Positions 23,896 to 37,200 of a stretch of 64,000 nt of DNA are shown one piece after another. Each line of letters starts with the position of its first letter. Position 1 is the stretch's first letter. The translations under genes were made by a program, and so were the position numbers. The stretch is taken from positions 237,550,104 to 237,614,103 of the forward strand of contig CM069432.1 of NCBI GenBank assembly GCA_035610365.1. Reading direction: 5' to 3'. Below the pieces are notes generated by a model. The model was not told where the DNA came from. It saw only the letters and a list, made by a program, of their open reading frames with translations, and did no database searches. The stretch is from Aquatica leii. Lineage: Eukaryota > Arthropoda > Insecta > Coleoptera > Lampyridae.

Positions 23896-26800
23896 CACTT
23901 CAATTCCACATAAAACCTTACTCTATAAACTTGTAAGTATAGTTCTTTCCATATAACAAACCTTTAAAAACAAAGGGAGGATAATAATTTTTGAAATTTT
24001 AACGCACACAAGCTTTTATTTTTCAAATTTACAAAAATAACTTTCTATTATTTTTTACACTAGTTAGACTATTGACAATTTTTATCACCGTCGAAGTAAA
24101 TATGGAATAGTAATTAATTATATATTACACGTTTTAGAAATAAATTCTTTGCAAAACTATGAGCTCTAAAACAGTTGTAAAATGAAAAGTTTTTTGTCAT
24201 TGAATTCATGTTACTTCGTAAAAATAAAAATGGTAGCATTTAAAATACGCATCAACTTTTTCTGTGTTTACATTTTAAAATAAAAATGTAAACTATAATA
24301 ATATAATAGTGTAGTTATTTGCTATATTATGAAATATTGTTTGTTAGAAAAAGCGAATATATTAGAAATTAAAAATTCACAAGAAGAATAGTTTATTTCG
24401 ATAAACCTAAATAACAGTATATTCAAATTTAGCATAAGAAAGATAAATAAATATTTTTTTTTTACATTATTAATTTTGTCACCATATAATTTGTGTATAG
24501 CTACCGCGGGATCCAGAAATCACAAAAAAAAATTACGTTTGTAAAAGCACATTAATTTTAATTACAAATTACATTAGTTCAAACAGTTTACTAAAAGACT
24601 AATTCCGCTGCATCCTCGAAAGTACATCGAACGCGATTCGTGATGTGAGTGTTAAAACTACTCACAGAATTTAAAACGTTTTTAAATAATAGTTTTTATC
24701 GCTTTTATCTTATTAGTGACAGCAACTTTTTATGCTTAGACACGCATGAATAATGTAATTTTCATTTGTTTTATTAAATTAACGTTTAATGTTAATACTC
24801 TATAATACAAAACATTCTTTTCAATATTCTGCAACTTGTCTATTTACAAAATCCGTTATTTAGAATACCTTATTAGAAGTGTAACTTTTCATACGTTATT
24901 AAACTGTGTTTGGCAGAACGCAAATTGCATTTGAATTTTTTTTTAACAAATCTACAAAGAAAAAATTGATTAAACGCGTAAGACGCCGAAATGTTTTTTT
25001 ATTCAACTTGAAAGGTGATTATCTTATAGCCTCAGATGTAGAGCAAATACCAATCGGTGTTCAATGTTCTATGAACTGATGTAACATATGTTCGGGTATT
25101 TTATTACTTGCTTTCATTTTCATTTGCCACTATTCGTGTTTTAAGACCTACATCTCTTTGTATGCAAAAGATTGATAATTGGAAATGTTTTAATCAAGAT
25201 TCGCCGCAGTTTAATAAAATTCTTAAACTAATCAGTTTTTAAAATAGCAAAATTGGTGTAATTAAAGTTGAACAAAATTACTTTGTAAAAATAAAACTTT
25301 TTAATAAAAAAAAGTTGTGTACGCCATAAAAAAATAAAACAGTACATGTCCTATACAGATGGACACTCATTGTTACCTGGATCGGAAAATCGTCAAGCGA
25401 GAAAACAATACAAAATGAACCTGCATGTGACGTAGATAATTTCAAAAACTTCCGTTACACAACAATCTGCTTCCTGATTATTACTTTTTGTTTGTTTGAC
25501 ATAAAACTAAAAGAGTAAAGAGTAGAAAAGAGACTGATTGTAAAACACGTGGGGCATTGTAGGAAAAGTGCACGTAGTCATTTCGGGACAAAGCGGCCAG
25601 CTGGAGCCACTAACGAGCAGAGGCCAAAAAGCTTACATCAAAGCGGGTTTTATTAAAATTTCTACAAAGAAAGAATCTGTGGTTCAAAGTAATATGCAAG
25701 AATAATCGAAACCGCTATGCGCTAACGCGACTTGTTCATGCTTTATTACTTAATTTGTTCTTCAAGCTTATATACTATTAATCATTTTGATATCAGATTT
25801 ATACAAACTGACGAATTTTACATATTTTTAGTTTTTAATCGTAATATAGAGTAATATATTAAGCATTTGATTTTATTTTTTAACACATACACATATACAT
25901 GGTTTACATGTCTTTTAAGATAATAAAAACAGAAGATTCGTATTCAATACACTTGTAATAATTTAATTTATAATTCATTGGTAACCATTAAATTATCGTT
26001 CAAAATAGTTAATTTCAAAAATATGTTTAAGTAGTGAATTTTATAAGAAATTAATGAATTGGATACAAAAACGCATTAATTTTCTTACTTGGATATAAAC
26101 AAAAAAAATTGGATCAGTACAGTTTGCCATGTAAATTATTTCACGGTGCCAACCACATTTCAACATACATCGTTGTTTAGAAAAGAATCTCACGACATCT
26201 TTCGCATTTTCTTATAATGCAATGCTAGCAAAATATTAAATATTTTGTTATAAATCATACTTGTCATACAGTCTTTTCTTTCAATTTTTCATAATTGGAA
26301 TTGAATAAACGAGTGAAAATTTGCAGCCGAGCCGAAGGCGACTATAATATGTTTAATTATTCCTCAGTCAAATTAAACTTTTTACGTGAACAAATAACAT
26401 GGAAAATGAATAGCCGAAATTTAAAAATTTGTGTTGTATTAATACCTAAAATGACAATTAAAAATTATATCTCAAAATGTATTTATTTTATGTCAATTTG
26501 ACAGTGTTTTTTCTACTAGTTATATTCAAATACTTCAAATGATTTACTATTTTAATTTCTTTAATACATTGATTTCAAGCAAGTTAATATCAATAAGATA
26601 GTTTAGTTTAAAAAAATCAATGATTTACAACATTTTGCTTTTACAGCTAATAATAAAAAAAATATTTATGTGAAAGCCTGAATTGTTAACAATGTTGGTG
26701 TGTAAACGTTATTTTATTACAGGCTGCCACAGAATAACATTTGAATATAAGGTTAATTTGAAAATATTTAAAAATAATTTGTGATTATTGGGTGTCATTA

Positions 26801-27039
26801 TTAAGATTTACGAACTAAGAAGGTTATTTAGAAAATTAATGGTTTTAATAGCATGGTTTAGGAGTAAAAAATATTTTAATCTTTTTATAACAAACATTTA
26901 AAAAATGCAAGATAAAGTTAATTACCTCAATGGATCTAATATGCTACAACAATCTACTGTGAATAATAAAAATTAAATACAAGAAATATTGCAATGAAAA
27001 AAATTGATGAAAATGATACTGTAGAAAAAAACAAGAAGT
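23896..27039. other. Three kilobases of AT-rich DNA without a gene
   Basis: Only short open frames. A slightly more GC-rich patch lies at about 25530-25640, but with no coding or RNA signature I can name. Confidence 0.5.
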
Positions 27040-27045
27040 CAGTTG

Positions 27046-29623
27046 AGGAGCAGAATTGCAAAATGCGTTATGTCCAAAAAGACAATTTTTCATAATTCAA
27101 GAAACTATATTACGCAAATGTAATAAATGACAAGCTTACAGTGTTATGAGTTCATAAATAGGGAAAAAATGTTGCAATAGTTACTACAAAATTTGGTACT
27201 ACACACTTTGACAGTTTTCACAAAAATTACACAAAAGTGATGGACAAGTTGCGTTTTGCAACTCGGTTGTGGACAAAATGCATTTTGTACGAATGTGTAT
27301 TGTCTTTTTTGTCATAGGTTATTATAGACCCAGTATTTCAAATACATAACTTTATTTTATAGAAAAAACAACTATTTACAAAAAATGAGAATGCTCTGTG
27401 TCTGCGCATTCACAGTCAACATCTGCATCGGAGGCCTCATCTTCTTCGTCAATTTTTTCCTCTGTAAAGAGAGGTTCCATCCATTTTAATTCCGGATCCT
27501 GATTCCAATCTTCTCCAGATAATGAAATTAGCAGCTTCTTTAGACTCTCCAATTTTTTTGTCTTAATTTTATGTCCTATTGGCAGTTCAGGAATTTGAAC
27601 TTGATCCAGTCGTTTTCGTGGTTTTAAAGGCTTTCAACACGTTTTGTTTCATCGTCATTTCTATAAAGAACTTCAGTTTTTACCAAAACACGATTCGGAC
27701 TTTTCGTTTTCTTTAAAATAATTCTTTTGCACCCACTTATTCCTTTCAGCTTTTGCAAACAAGCACATGCATTTTTAATATCTCGTAGATGCCAGTCAAT
27801 TCCAAGCTTCCTCACCTCTCCTGTTTTGGTGTATAGGCTCCAGTACGTTTCCGGAGTTTTAATAACACTGTAAGATCTCAGTAGTTTCTCAACACGGCCA
27901 AAAACTCGATCAGGTGGAATATAAGAATGACCTCTTACTGGAAATGTCAGTTGAATCGTTTCTATTGTGGGAGGAGCAAAATTTAATAACCACACCATTA
28001 ACATGTGCACCACATGACTATTTTTGTTTTGGCCTCCACATCCATCGGTAAAAAGGCGAATATGTTGTAGGTCCGGGGAAAAGGGGATTTTTTGTAGGTG
28101 ATCCAGTAAAGCAGAAGAAATTTCTACTGCTCCCCTGCCCGCTTAATGTTCTATCCATGAGTAAAAGATTGGTTTTGTAATACCATCTTCAGTGGTTATG
28201 CAAAAGAAGTAACATGAGAGTTGCTGTGCATAGAAGGCTTCCTGTATGGGTACTTTGGGAAGCACCTGGACTTGTTGGAGATCACAACAAAAGGTAATGG
28301 TGTTTGGTGGCAGTTCTTTTAACAACTTGTAGAACTGTTTTGCTCTGAACTTATGGACCTTCAGTTCAGTTTTTAGTCGAGATGCGCCTTCATTAGTTTC
28401 AGCAATACTGATTTGTGTCTCCGTTCTAACACAGAATGAGCAAACGTCTGTGGCAGGATTGCCAAAACCTATGTTAAAGTGATTGCTGAAGATGTTGCTG
28501 AAATATTTGTAGTTTACTTGCAAATCTTTGTCTATACTTTTATTGTACAGTTTCCAAAGAGTGGTAATGTTGTATTCAGATGAAAGGTATATCCTTTTTG
28601 ACTTTTGTCTCCCGTAATGACTCTCTTTTCCTTTCAGATTTTTTATGAAACTTTGTACAGCATTAACTTTGTCAAGGTACTTAGAAGATCGAGTGTCACC
28701 ACCCCTATCTTCAGAAATTCGTTTTCCTTGCATCACTTTTTTGCTGATTATGTTCAGCCTCCTTTGGGTTATGCTATAGATAGCTTTGATCAATTTTTGA
28801 CAAATCTGAAGTTTTTGCTTATTGATAAAAACCTTAAAAAGGAAAACGGGATTACGTTGTGTAGGTTCATTAAAATTGTGATGAATGCTTACCCAATATT
28901 TCACTGAAAATTCATGATTTTTCCATTGTCCTTGCGTGACCTCTTTCTTTGAGGATTTTTCACATTCATTAGCGTTGCCAGGAAGTTATCTTGAACAGTT
29001 TTATAAGGATCCTTGTAAAATGAGCTTCGCATCTTTAATATGTCTGGTTTTGTAAGTTTTTCGCATTCAAATTTTTGATTAACTTTATGATTGCAGCGTA
29101 TATTAAAGTTATCCATGTTTGGATCCAGGTTGGAGTATCTAAAAACCAATCGTTATGAATAGTAAAAATTAATCGAGCACATAACCTCAGAAGTAATTAT
29201 TATTATTAATACTAGAATTAAACGTACCGAATCTTCTTTTTTCGTTCACGCGATGTTTCATGTTTTGCGCGTTTTCTGGTACCACGATCTTCATCACCAA
29301 CAACGTGTTCACCATCTAAATTTTCCATTTCACGTGAATAGGTACTATCTCGGTAACAATATAACCGCAACTGCGGCGTGGTCAGAACAAAATGCAGTTA
29401 GTCCAGTGTTTACGGACAAACTTCATTTCGCTCGAATAGCGGCTGTGGACTAAATGCGTTTTGCAAGTTAAAGCGTTTTACTTGGACGATTTTTGCAAGG
29501 ACAAAATGCATTTAGAACACCCAACTTACTTCAAACAAATAGTAGACAAGCAGCAGAAACGAACGCGCCATCTATCTCACATTATTTAAAAATGGACATA
29601 ACGCATTTTGCAATTCTGCTCCT
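27046..29623. mobile_element. DNA transposon with 31-bp inverted ends (IS3EU-like?)
   Basis: The left end 27046-27076 and right end 29593-29623 are perfect reverse complements, starting AGGAGCAGAATTGCAAAATG. CAGTT flanks both sides (27040-27044 and 29624-29628), with one mismatch if a sixth base is counted. Inside both ends the motif GGACAAAATGCA recurs (27271, 29499), with variants GGACTAAATGCG and GGACAAGTTGCG, as expected of subterminal transposase-binding repeats. A single intron-bearing gene fills the centre. The 5-6-bp target duplication and the protein suggest the IS3EU superfamily, but I cannot prove it. Confidence 0.85.
27376..29328 (-). pseudogene. DDE-like transposase with an intron, few disabling changes
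   Basis: Exon 1 starts with ATG at 29328 (MENLDGEHVVGDED) and ends at 29228. An 89-nt intron (29227-29139, GTACGT...TTTTAG) joins in frame to RYSNLDPNMDNFN. Downstream blocks are YLSSEYNITTLWKLYN, GFGNPATDVCSFC (a C-x-x-C motif), FCCDLQQVQVLPKVP, AFYAQQLSCYFF, YSWIEH, FTDGCGGQNKN and RGHSYIPPDRVFGRVEK. The Asp residues in CCDLQ and FTDGCGGQN are candidate catalytic positions (inference). I see one stop after WIEH (28143-28145), a frame change near 28905 and another near 27630. The tail is acidic and ends TEHSHFL with TAA at 27376. The same block set occurs in many insect multi-copy proteins. Confidence 0.7.
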
Positions 29624-29628
29624 CAGTT

Positions 29629-30587
29629 ACAGTTTTTAATATGTAATTTTTTCGATGTACGAACCAGTGATTTGCACTAGTCTTGTAACAATTGATTGTT
29701 TTTGTAAAATTTATTTTGTGTTATTTATTATAACGTCAGTACAAAGTGTTAGCGATTACATTTGTAACAAGGTATGCGACGCTGTGTACTTTATAACATT
29801 ATAATTAATACGGAGTAAAAGTATATAAACACTTATGAAAACGGTATTAACAAAAGAAATAATTATAACATTGATATCAGGCATGTGTAGAAGAAACATC
29901 GTACCTTGCAACTATTGATAAATGGCAAAAGATAATTAGACTTTTCTGAATGCAATTCATAAAACTGATCCATGTTAATAAATACTGACTCCTTTAAGTT
30001 AATTTGAGTTGAAGTTTCAAAACACCTAATTCTTACAATTTCTTCATAACACTGCAAAAGTTCAAAAAATACTGGTGAGGTTTTTTCCCACCAAAATAAA
30101 AATCTGCAAGCAAACAAATAGTGAGATTGCAAATTAGGTGTGTTAATTTATTCTACTTACTTTGAACGTTTACAAACCAAACCCCTTTACTCTATAACTA
30201 CAGTTAAAACTAATGCAATGGCATCCATACGGTCCTAAATGATTTCGTTTTTAAATTCTTATATTTGGAGCATTCATTATCTTCTACGATAATAACTTTG
30301 GCTTGTACGGAAATGTTTTTGACCTGCACGGAAATGAAATTAGTGAAACACAATGCAAAATGTTGTCTAAACGTAAATAAACATATAATGTATCGTATTA
30401 TCTGTTAGCCGTAGAAAAACTATAATTAGGTTTTTTTACAATATTTCTGTTATTGCATAAAATAACTTTTAAAAAACAAGCTTATTATGTTTCCATTAGT
30501 TTTTTAACAGACATTAAAAGAATTGATATGTTTCTTAGATATATGTGTTTGCATGTATAACTTGATTTTTTACGTGCGCCAAGAAAA
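29629..30587. other. No clear gene
   Basis: One minus-strand open frame (29863-30132) has a possible TTGCAG acceptor inside it and a text with QCYEEIVRIRCFE that I do not recognise. It could be an exon relic. The rest is AT-rich. Confidence 0.35.
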
Positions 30588-30905
30588 GAAAAGACACAAA
30601 CACTTACTCCGAGTAATAACGAAGCCAGTCAAGCGGCAACGGATAGATAAGTTACACTAATCGTTAATGATATAAATATCGTCACTTACATTTTTCCTTT
30701 AGTGAAATTTACCACTCTGAAGATGCAAGCTGCAATGTCTTGCAAAACATCAGTGTGTTTAGGTTCACGAACGACAATACGGCAAAGGCCAAGTTCTACT
30801 CTACTTTGGCTCTCAAGGAGAGACTAGGACGAAGCCTAAAAAGACTGGGTGTTTAACGACGACGCGATCTTTGTCAAAAATCGCTTACAGTCATAAACAA
30901 AAAAC
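30588..30905 (+). repeat. Penelope-derived repeat, copy without the LTR insertion
   Basis: Joins sequence equivalent to 14265-14355 directly to sequence equivalent to 15556-15790. It contains the GCAAG...CTTGC hairpin (30725-30743) described under findings. Non-coding. A 22-bp palindrome follows at about 30909-30930. Confidence 0.65.
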
Positions 30906-31665
30906 AATCATTTTGAAATTCAAAATAATGTGAGCTTTTAAGACTGATAATTGCTTTTAGACAATATTTACTATTGTTGCGTGTGAGGTATACCACACAA
31001 AACAAGCAAACTACTACTGACACTATAGTTTTCAAATTTAGAAACATTTGGATTTGATTAACCTGGAAAGTTTTGCGGCTTCCATCAACCATTAATATGT
31101 TGCTAGTGAAGGCATTTGAGAATTGAGGTTGCCAACAACCAATAATAATTGCAATTATAATAAACTTGATTTATTTAAACAAAAGCATAACCAATATGGC
31201 ATAAAAGTGTAAAATTGGTAACAATATTATTTTACTTTAGTACCTTGAAAAATAAAGTATAGATACGAAGTTGCTTTTTTTAATGCATTTTTCGTGGCAT
31301 TTAACGACGAGTTGGCACGAACAAATACGAAAACAAATAGATTATATACAGTAATATAGTAAATTATACATTTTTAATATACTCCCAGCCTTGAAAAAAC
31401 AGGTTTTCTAAAATAAAAATATAGTAAATGCCAAAGTACATACAATGCAAATAAAAAAAAATTAGGATAAAAAATATTTTATTGACTTTAGTAGTCTCTA
31501 TGAACAAAAAACAGATTTCAGAAAAGGATTGGCGCACTACATGAGTCACCGTGCGTATAGACGCCGTCTCGTCCAGAATGTATCTGCACTATACTGTCAA
31601 GTTTCTAACAAAGTTGAGAAAAGTTGTCTTTTTTGATAAAAATTATCATGGCATTTTGTAAACAA
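30906..31665. other. No recognisable gene
   Basis: AT-rich. The 3' end of the BEL/Pao remnant should lie here, but no LTR could be recognised. Confidence 0.4.
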
Positions 31666-34460
31666 ATTGGTTAGGCTTCCATTTTACAACGCTGTCGAAA
31701 GGTAGAAATACGTTCTTTGCTCCAACGTTTCCATATGCGCCGATAAAATTGTTGAATAAACTGATACCAGTTGAGTCGTGATTCTTTAAGATCGTGAACG
31801 TCCGTATCAGGAAAAGTTCTTCCGATAAAGAAATCAGTAGGAGTCAAAGACTGCAGATTGTTTGGATCAGAGGAAATTAGATATACCGGGCGAGAGTTAA
31901 AAGTTGCTTTAACTTGTACGAGCAGCGTGCAAAATTCTTCGTACGTAAGAACTGAATTTCCTAATGATGTTTAGCTGATTCCATTTCAGCTTCCCATAGA
32001 CCTTCAAAATGAAAACTATGTACGAAAATAAATAGGTATTTAGTGCCTTTATTACTTAAGATTTCAGTTATAGAAGAGTTATCTTTTATAGAAATAGATG
32101 AAAATTCTTTAAGTTCTGAACAAGCACCAGTAAAATTTATGTTATTATCAGAATATACGTGTTGAGGTTATCCGTTAAGTGCAACGAAACGTCGAAATGT
32201 CATTATAAAAACATTAATTGCTGTACTGGTTACCAGTTCTAAGTCAACAAACAGATAAACAAATATTAATAGGATTTTTGCAATTTAGAACCTCTGTAGT
32301 GAAAACGTTGAAGAGAGTTGCGCGTAAAATTGAGGAAAGTTGCCCATAATGGGTTCGGAGAAAAAGCGATAACAACGTAAACAGTGAACAACTTGTTCAA
32401 CAAGACAACGCTTTGACGTTACACAAAATCTATCACAACATGATGATAAAAGTAGCTGAGGACCACCATTTGAAGATGCCCACGAGTAACAATTAATTTA
32501 GCTAGATGATGTTTCATGTATCAGAAAAGGATGTTACTTATCTAAATAAGACTGAGCGTTGTGAAGTCTTTCTCCAACGCAAATAATGCCACTTTTATCT
32601 AAAAATGGATTCAAACTTATGGATTCAACAATGAGGATTGCTTTGATTGTTGATAGGTTATGAGTTGTTTTAGTTTGCTGGGAAAAAGATTCTCGTTGAG
32701 AAATTTTTTTAAGTCACAAAAATGCGGACCTTATTTCTGCACTAGTAAGTGGACTAGTGGTTACATGGTTGGAATTTTTAAAACAGTTCTTTTGAAACGA
32801 AGACGAAATGCGACTATTCTTTTTGAATGATGTTAAAAAAGTTATTAATTGAGATAGGATCATTAAAAACAGTGACGAATGATTGCAGTTTTTTCTTCAT
32901 TTCAGGAAGAGTAGAATTTCTAGAAACAGACTTAAGCCGCAAAGAGTCCTAATTGATAAACCAAGCAGGACCGTGCCGCCAAACCCTAGGACATTTTAAC
33001 ATTTGAGGCGTGACACTTCTCGATAGCAAATCAGAGGGATTGTCCTTTTTAGGCACGTGTTTCCTTATAGTTTGAACGTTTTGGTACATCAGAAACACAT
33101 TTACAAACAAAAGTTCTAAGAATATTGGGACCAGTTTTAAACCACCCTAACAGAATAGTAGAATCTGACCACAAATAAATTGCAGAAATTAATATGTTTA
33201 ATGATTTCAGTACTTGTAAATGATTAAGACCAACCAACGTTTTGCAATATAAACACAATTTTATTAAAATATTCTGTGGCACATATTCGTCCCAGTATAA
33301 TTTTTCTAACCAAAATTGTCTGAGATGAATTTTTGCACTCACAGCGCAAGGAGCAACTGATCCTAGCAAATCAAATATTTATAAAATTTCTCTTAAGTAT
33401 GACACGCTTTATCACAATTTTGGCTAAAAACTCAGATAATAAAAACATCAAACTATCCATGTGAAATAGTCTAATTTGACCAGAGTGGTGCGCACCAATT
33501 TCAAGAATGCCATGGTCTATTTCTGAATCCGGAAAATCAAACAACATTAAGATGTTTTGAGATTAATTACTTGAAAGTAAACCCATGTACGTAGAAAATT
33601 TGTTACGTCTGTACAAATCCCACAAACTTGTCACTACTGGTGGCGCCTGTACATAAAACGTAAAAATAAGATTTAAATATGTTAGAAATCTCCAGTTTTG
33701 AATCTTCGCATTCAACAGCAAATTTTCTTAATGTCAGTTGAAACAGCATAGACGTGCTTACGAAAGCGAATTAACACATAAAATTTATATTGTTGTATTG
33801 TTGGACCAACCGTTTAAATATGATATAAAGAATTACCCGACGTGGTAAGAGAAAATCCATTAATAAGACACGAAGGTTTTTTTGTAAGACTGACTTCTTT
33901 TAATACTCCATGATGAAGAAGGTAATATGAAAATAGGGAAGTATTTGAACTTGACACTCTCATGTGTCTCAGTCTTGATACTCTTGCATGAATAAATAAT
34001 AACTATTTGAAAGGTCTCGATTAAAGCCACAATTTTTTTTGAGCAACGTGAAACGAATTACTAAGAAGCTGAACTGGCTTTTTCAATGAAAGTAATACAA
34101 TAAATCGATTAGTAGAGTTTCTGCGAACAGTTTTAACAACATGTTCTTTGCAAGCGTTTACTCTGGATGACAGTAGATTTTCATTAGGGTAACTCTCAAG
34201 CTTCCAAAATCTAGGAAGACTATCTGACAGATCGTCTACAACAGTAAATGAGGTCTTTGAATAGGTGTTAATGGGCTTGTTGGACCAGATATGACCCAAC
34301 CAAAACGAGTTTCCTGAAAAGATCGAAAATTCGAACTTAGTTGAATCTGGCCTAAACATAACAAATTTACAAATCCTTGGGAACCAATAACGTGTCATTT
34401 TATTAGGAATATTGAAAGAGGGGTCAGATAACCGAATTTTATCTGAAATCTGAAACATAA
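31666..34460 (-). mobile_element. BEL/Pao retrotransposon remnant
   Basis: Minus-strand blocks appear in the family's order. From right to left: a protease-to-RT region (KIRLSDPSFNIPNK, 34.02-34.46 kb), an RT/RNase H region (APCAVSAKIHLRQFW, LYWDEYVPQ, YLWSDSTILLGWF, 33.05-33.37 kb), the integrase zinc region (about 32.3-32.5 kb), the integrase core (HVYSDNNINF, FEGLWEAE, 31.96-32.18 kb) and the integrase end (TPTDFFIGRTFPD, FYRRIWKRWSKE, 31.69-31.9 kb). It is heavily broken with many breaks. Gag and both LTRs are not identifiable, and the right side ends abruptly at an unrelated-looking LTR at 34464. This is an old fossil. Confidence 0.8.
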
Positions 34461-34463
34461 AAA

Positions 34464-35230
34464 TGTTATGTTAAAAATTAGTAGTTTAATTCGCGAGTAT
34501 AAAAATTTCTCTTCAAGTATGAAATTTGTCCTTAGAATTCCTTACTCTTTCGTCGAAATTGTCAAAGTTTAGACAGCATATTTAACTTCACTTCCTGTAA
34601 GACCATCGACGAGCTCTGTACGTTTACGCCCGGTGCAACCTTCACCTTTAGATCGTTTTACGCGAATATGCAATTATATTTGTAAGGATGAATCGGGGTA
34701 AGTGGTGTAAATTTTTCTTTATTGGGGGTTTAATTTGATTCTGTGCTAATTGTCTGTAGCGGATTTTGGTACCCACCACATATTACGTTATTGATAACGT
34801 CATTTCTTATACACCGTCAAGGGTTGGAAACCTTCAAGATTATCCCTCTTTTGGAGATGAACTACGGACAAAAACTGGGAAAACTTCTGTTAAGTCGAAA
34901 GGAAACGCTGCGCATTTGCGTTCTTAAATGATTGGATGCTAAAGGGGACCTTTTACCTGTGTTAACATTATATGCTCGTTAATATTAGGTTTAATATTAC
35001 TTTTTAGGTAACTCAAGTACGGAATTAGCTAATTCCCCACTGGATAAAACCTAACTGTGAGTATTACTATTTCAATTTTTTTTATTTGTGCATCGGTGGT
35101 CATGCCGTTTATGACCGTACGTGCATGTTAGGTTAACACAATTAATAATATTTTTGTGATTCACAATTTCATATGCAGTGCGTGTTGATTCTCGAAGGTT
35201 TAAATTGGTTGTTAGTCTACGATTTTAAAA
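34464..35230 (-). repeat. LTR, left member of a like-oriented pair
   Basis: Begins TGTTATGTTAAAAA and is similar to 40821-41571 in the same orientation, for example GTATTGGGGGTTTAATTTGA-type and CTGGATAAAACCTAACTGTG blocks. The reverse-oriented solo LTR at 61135-61966 is also related. The right end is approximate. No target duplication is seen. Confidence 0.6.
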
Positions 35231-36373
35231 TTTGCGAATATAAATTCAGACGTTATGTTTATGTAAAAGTTTAGACCGACAGGGTCAGCTTGTTGTACGG
35301 TGTGTTGCTCACTATTCGATGCAACTTATAATCAATTCAACCCACGTATCTATATTTGCAAAAGTTTATATTAATGTACCTTCATCTTCTGTGGTAAAAT
35401 AAATATATATTCTGTGTTATTACTTTGGTGGTGTTATTTTTTTTTCAGCTACGAGTAGAGTTAGACGATATCTTTCTAATTTAACCTTTCATCGTCTTCG
35501 CGCCTTTTTTTAGTTTTATGTTATACTTTTAGATCACAAAGCCTGCGATCCCTCTCCGAAGAAGCTGTGCTAGCCGTTGCTTTGTTTTGTTACAAGAAGA
35601 CCAGCGTAACAATTTATTATTGGCTGCTTAACTCGAGGAACCTGATTTTCTTGTAACAAAGAGAAACTTGAAAATTAGAATGATGCGCGCAAACCAATAC
35701 GTCACATCGTGACACTAACATTACCTTTCTGTAGTGTAAAAAAATGTATAATTATATTTGATTATTGTGTGTAAAACGTACGTGATTCTACGCCGTTATT
35801 TTAAAGAGGAAGCTTGTCTTTAGGTTTTGACGGACCTAGAGACAAAAACATAAACTAAAGAAAGATAGTACAACGGCAGCAAAGATCCATTGATCCTACA
35901 AGCATGCGAGGTTTGCTAATCTCACGGAATTGTCTGAGATCTGTTATTCTTACGTATTCACCTATTAGTTAATATTAAAAACGTTTGAAATTTTACGTAT
36001 GCTTACCGTTTGTCATTTTGGAAGGTAAATTGTTTTGTATATGGTTGGCCGCTACTACTGGTGGCATTTCGTAGTGCGTTTGCGTTGATAGACACTACAT
36101 AACGATCGTTCAGAAGCCGTTTTGTAACACAAGAAGGGACTTTGAATTTGAGAAACAATTTGCGACTAGCTTTTACCTTTTCGCAATTTTTTCATAGTTG
36201 AGATTTTTTTGAACGACTTGGTTGGCTGTTATATGAACTGCAATTTGAATATGAGTTGTACGCTAGTTATTTACAAATTTTCTAAAAGGTTTTTTATCTT
36301 TGATCTCGTAATTTTCAAAGTATTGCTTTGTTTTGGCAGTAGGTACGCGTTACAGAAAGCATACTTTTGAATT
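35231..36373. other. No recognisable gene
   Basis: A perfect 13-bp inverted repeat (TTTGTTACAAGAA at 35586-35598, complement at 35648-35660) is the only structure. Integrase remains of the neighbouring Gypsy fragment were looked for and not found. Confidence 0.4.
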
Positions 36374-37200
36374 TCAATCGATCAGTGCCCAATTCGAGGA
36401 TACGGTTTTTTTTGACAATGTTGTTCTAAATGTGTTGCAACTGATGACTAGTTTAAACGTGATGCCTAGTGAATATGCATGAAAATGTCTCATGTACACC
36501 ACCGCTGCCATAATTTCCAGCCTCGTGGTAATGACGTTGATCTGTTGGATTTCGCTTACTAAAATAGAAAATAACATGAACAGTTCCATTAATAGCAAAC
36601 TGAAGTAAAATTGCGTCTATTCCAACAGAACTAGAATCGGTATGTAATTCAGTTTTTTAAACAATTGTAACAGGTCATAATAGTCGACGAGATTTTAACT
36701 TGAAAGTAGTCGTGCTTTTCTCTTGTATTTTGTTTGGCGTACTTGTTGACATATTATCTATAGCGTTTAAATAGGTATATAAGAAATTGGATTTAAGGAT
36801 TTGTAAATGCACAGCTTATAATTTTAACAATTTTTTAAAACGATGATCACCCAAATGTTGATCACGACTAGTTTCTCAACTAACAGCGTAGTTTAGAAAA
36901 AGAAACCAGCGTACAAAGGTGTGCAACAAAGTCGCTTTAAATGTCTTGTCAGAAAACGTCCTATTTAATCTGCTGATCATACTACCAAAACGGCTAGTAA
37001 TAAGTTAGGCGATGGTATAATCATTCCAGTGATAACGTTCGGTTAGGTTGTAGACACGCTGCAACCAATTTTCTACCTAAATATAGTCCTGCGGCGGGTG
37101 GTAGATCGAAATCAAGTACTCATCACCTGGTTCAGTTAAAAACGTCGGTTTGCTTTTTAGTTAACGATATTATCGTTTCATAGTATTCAGTTAATGTTTC
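36374..37200 (-). mobile_element. Gypsy gag and RNase H remnants
   Basis: RNase H text can be recognised at about 36.37-36.65 kb (SVGIDAILLQ, then YFSKRNPTDQRHYHE, then LGITFKLVISCN in the changed frames). Capsid-like text (VENWLQRVYNLTERYHW) lies near 37.05-37.15 kb. The reverse transcriptase between them is missing or unreadable. Many breaks. With the LTRs at 34.46 and 40.82 kb it may be one old Gypsy element, later hit by the LINE. Confidence 0.6.

Noticed and set aside
25530-25640. GC-richer patch, considered as exon or RNA gene
   Set aside because: No open frame, tRNA fold or conserved box could be recognised.
28605-28907. Plus-strand frame of 100 codons
   Set aside because: Antisense of the transposase exon on the minus strand.
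34464-34464. LTR at 34464 as the 5' LTR of the BEL/Pao remnant
   Set aside because: The BEL/Pao protease-RT text begins almost directly at the LTR with no primer site, leader or gag between. The LTR is shared with a Gypsy-containing region and with a solo LTR at 61135.
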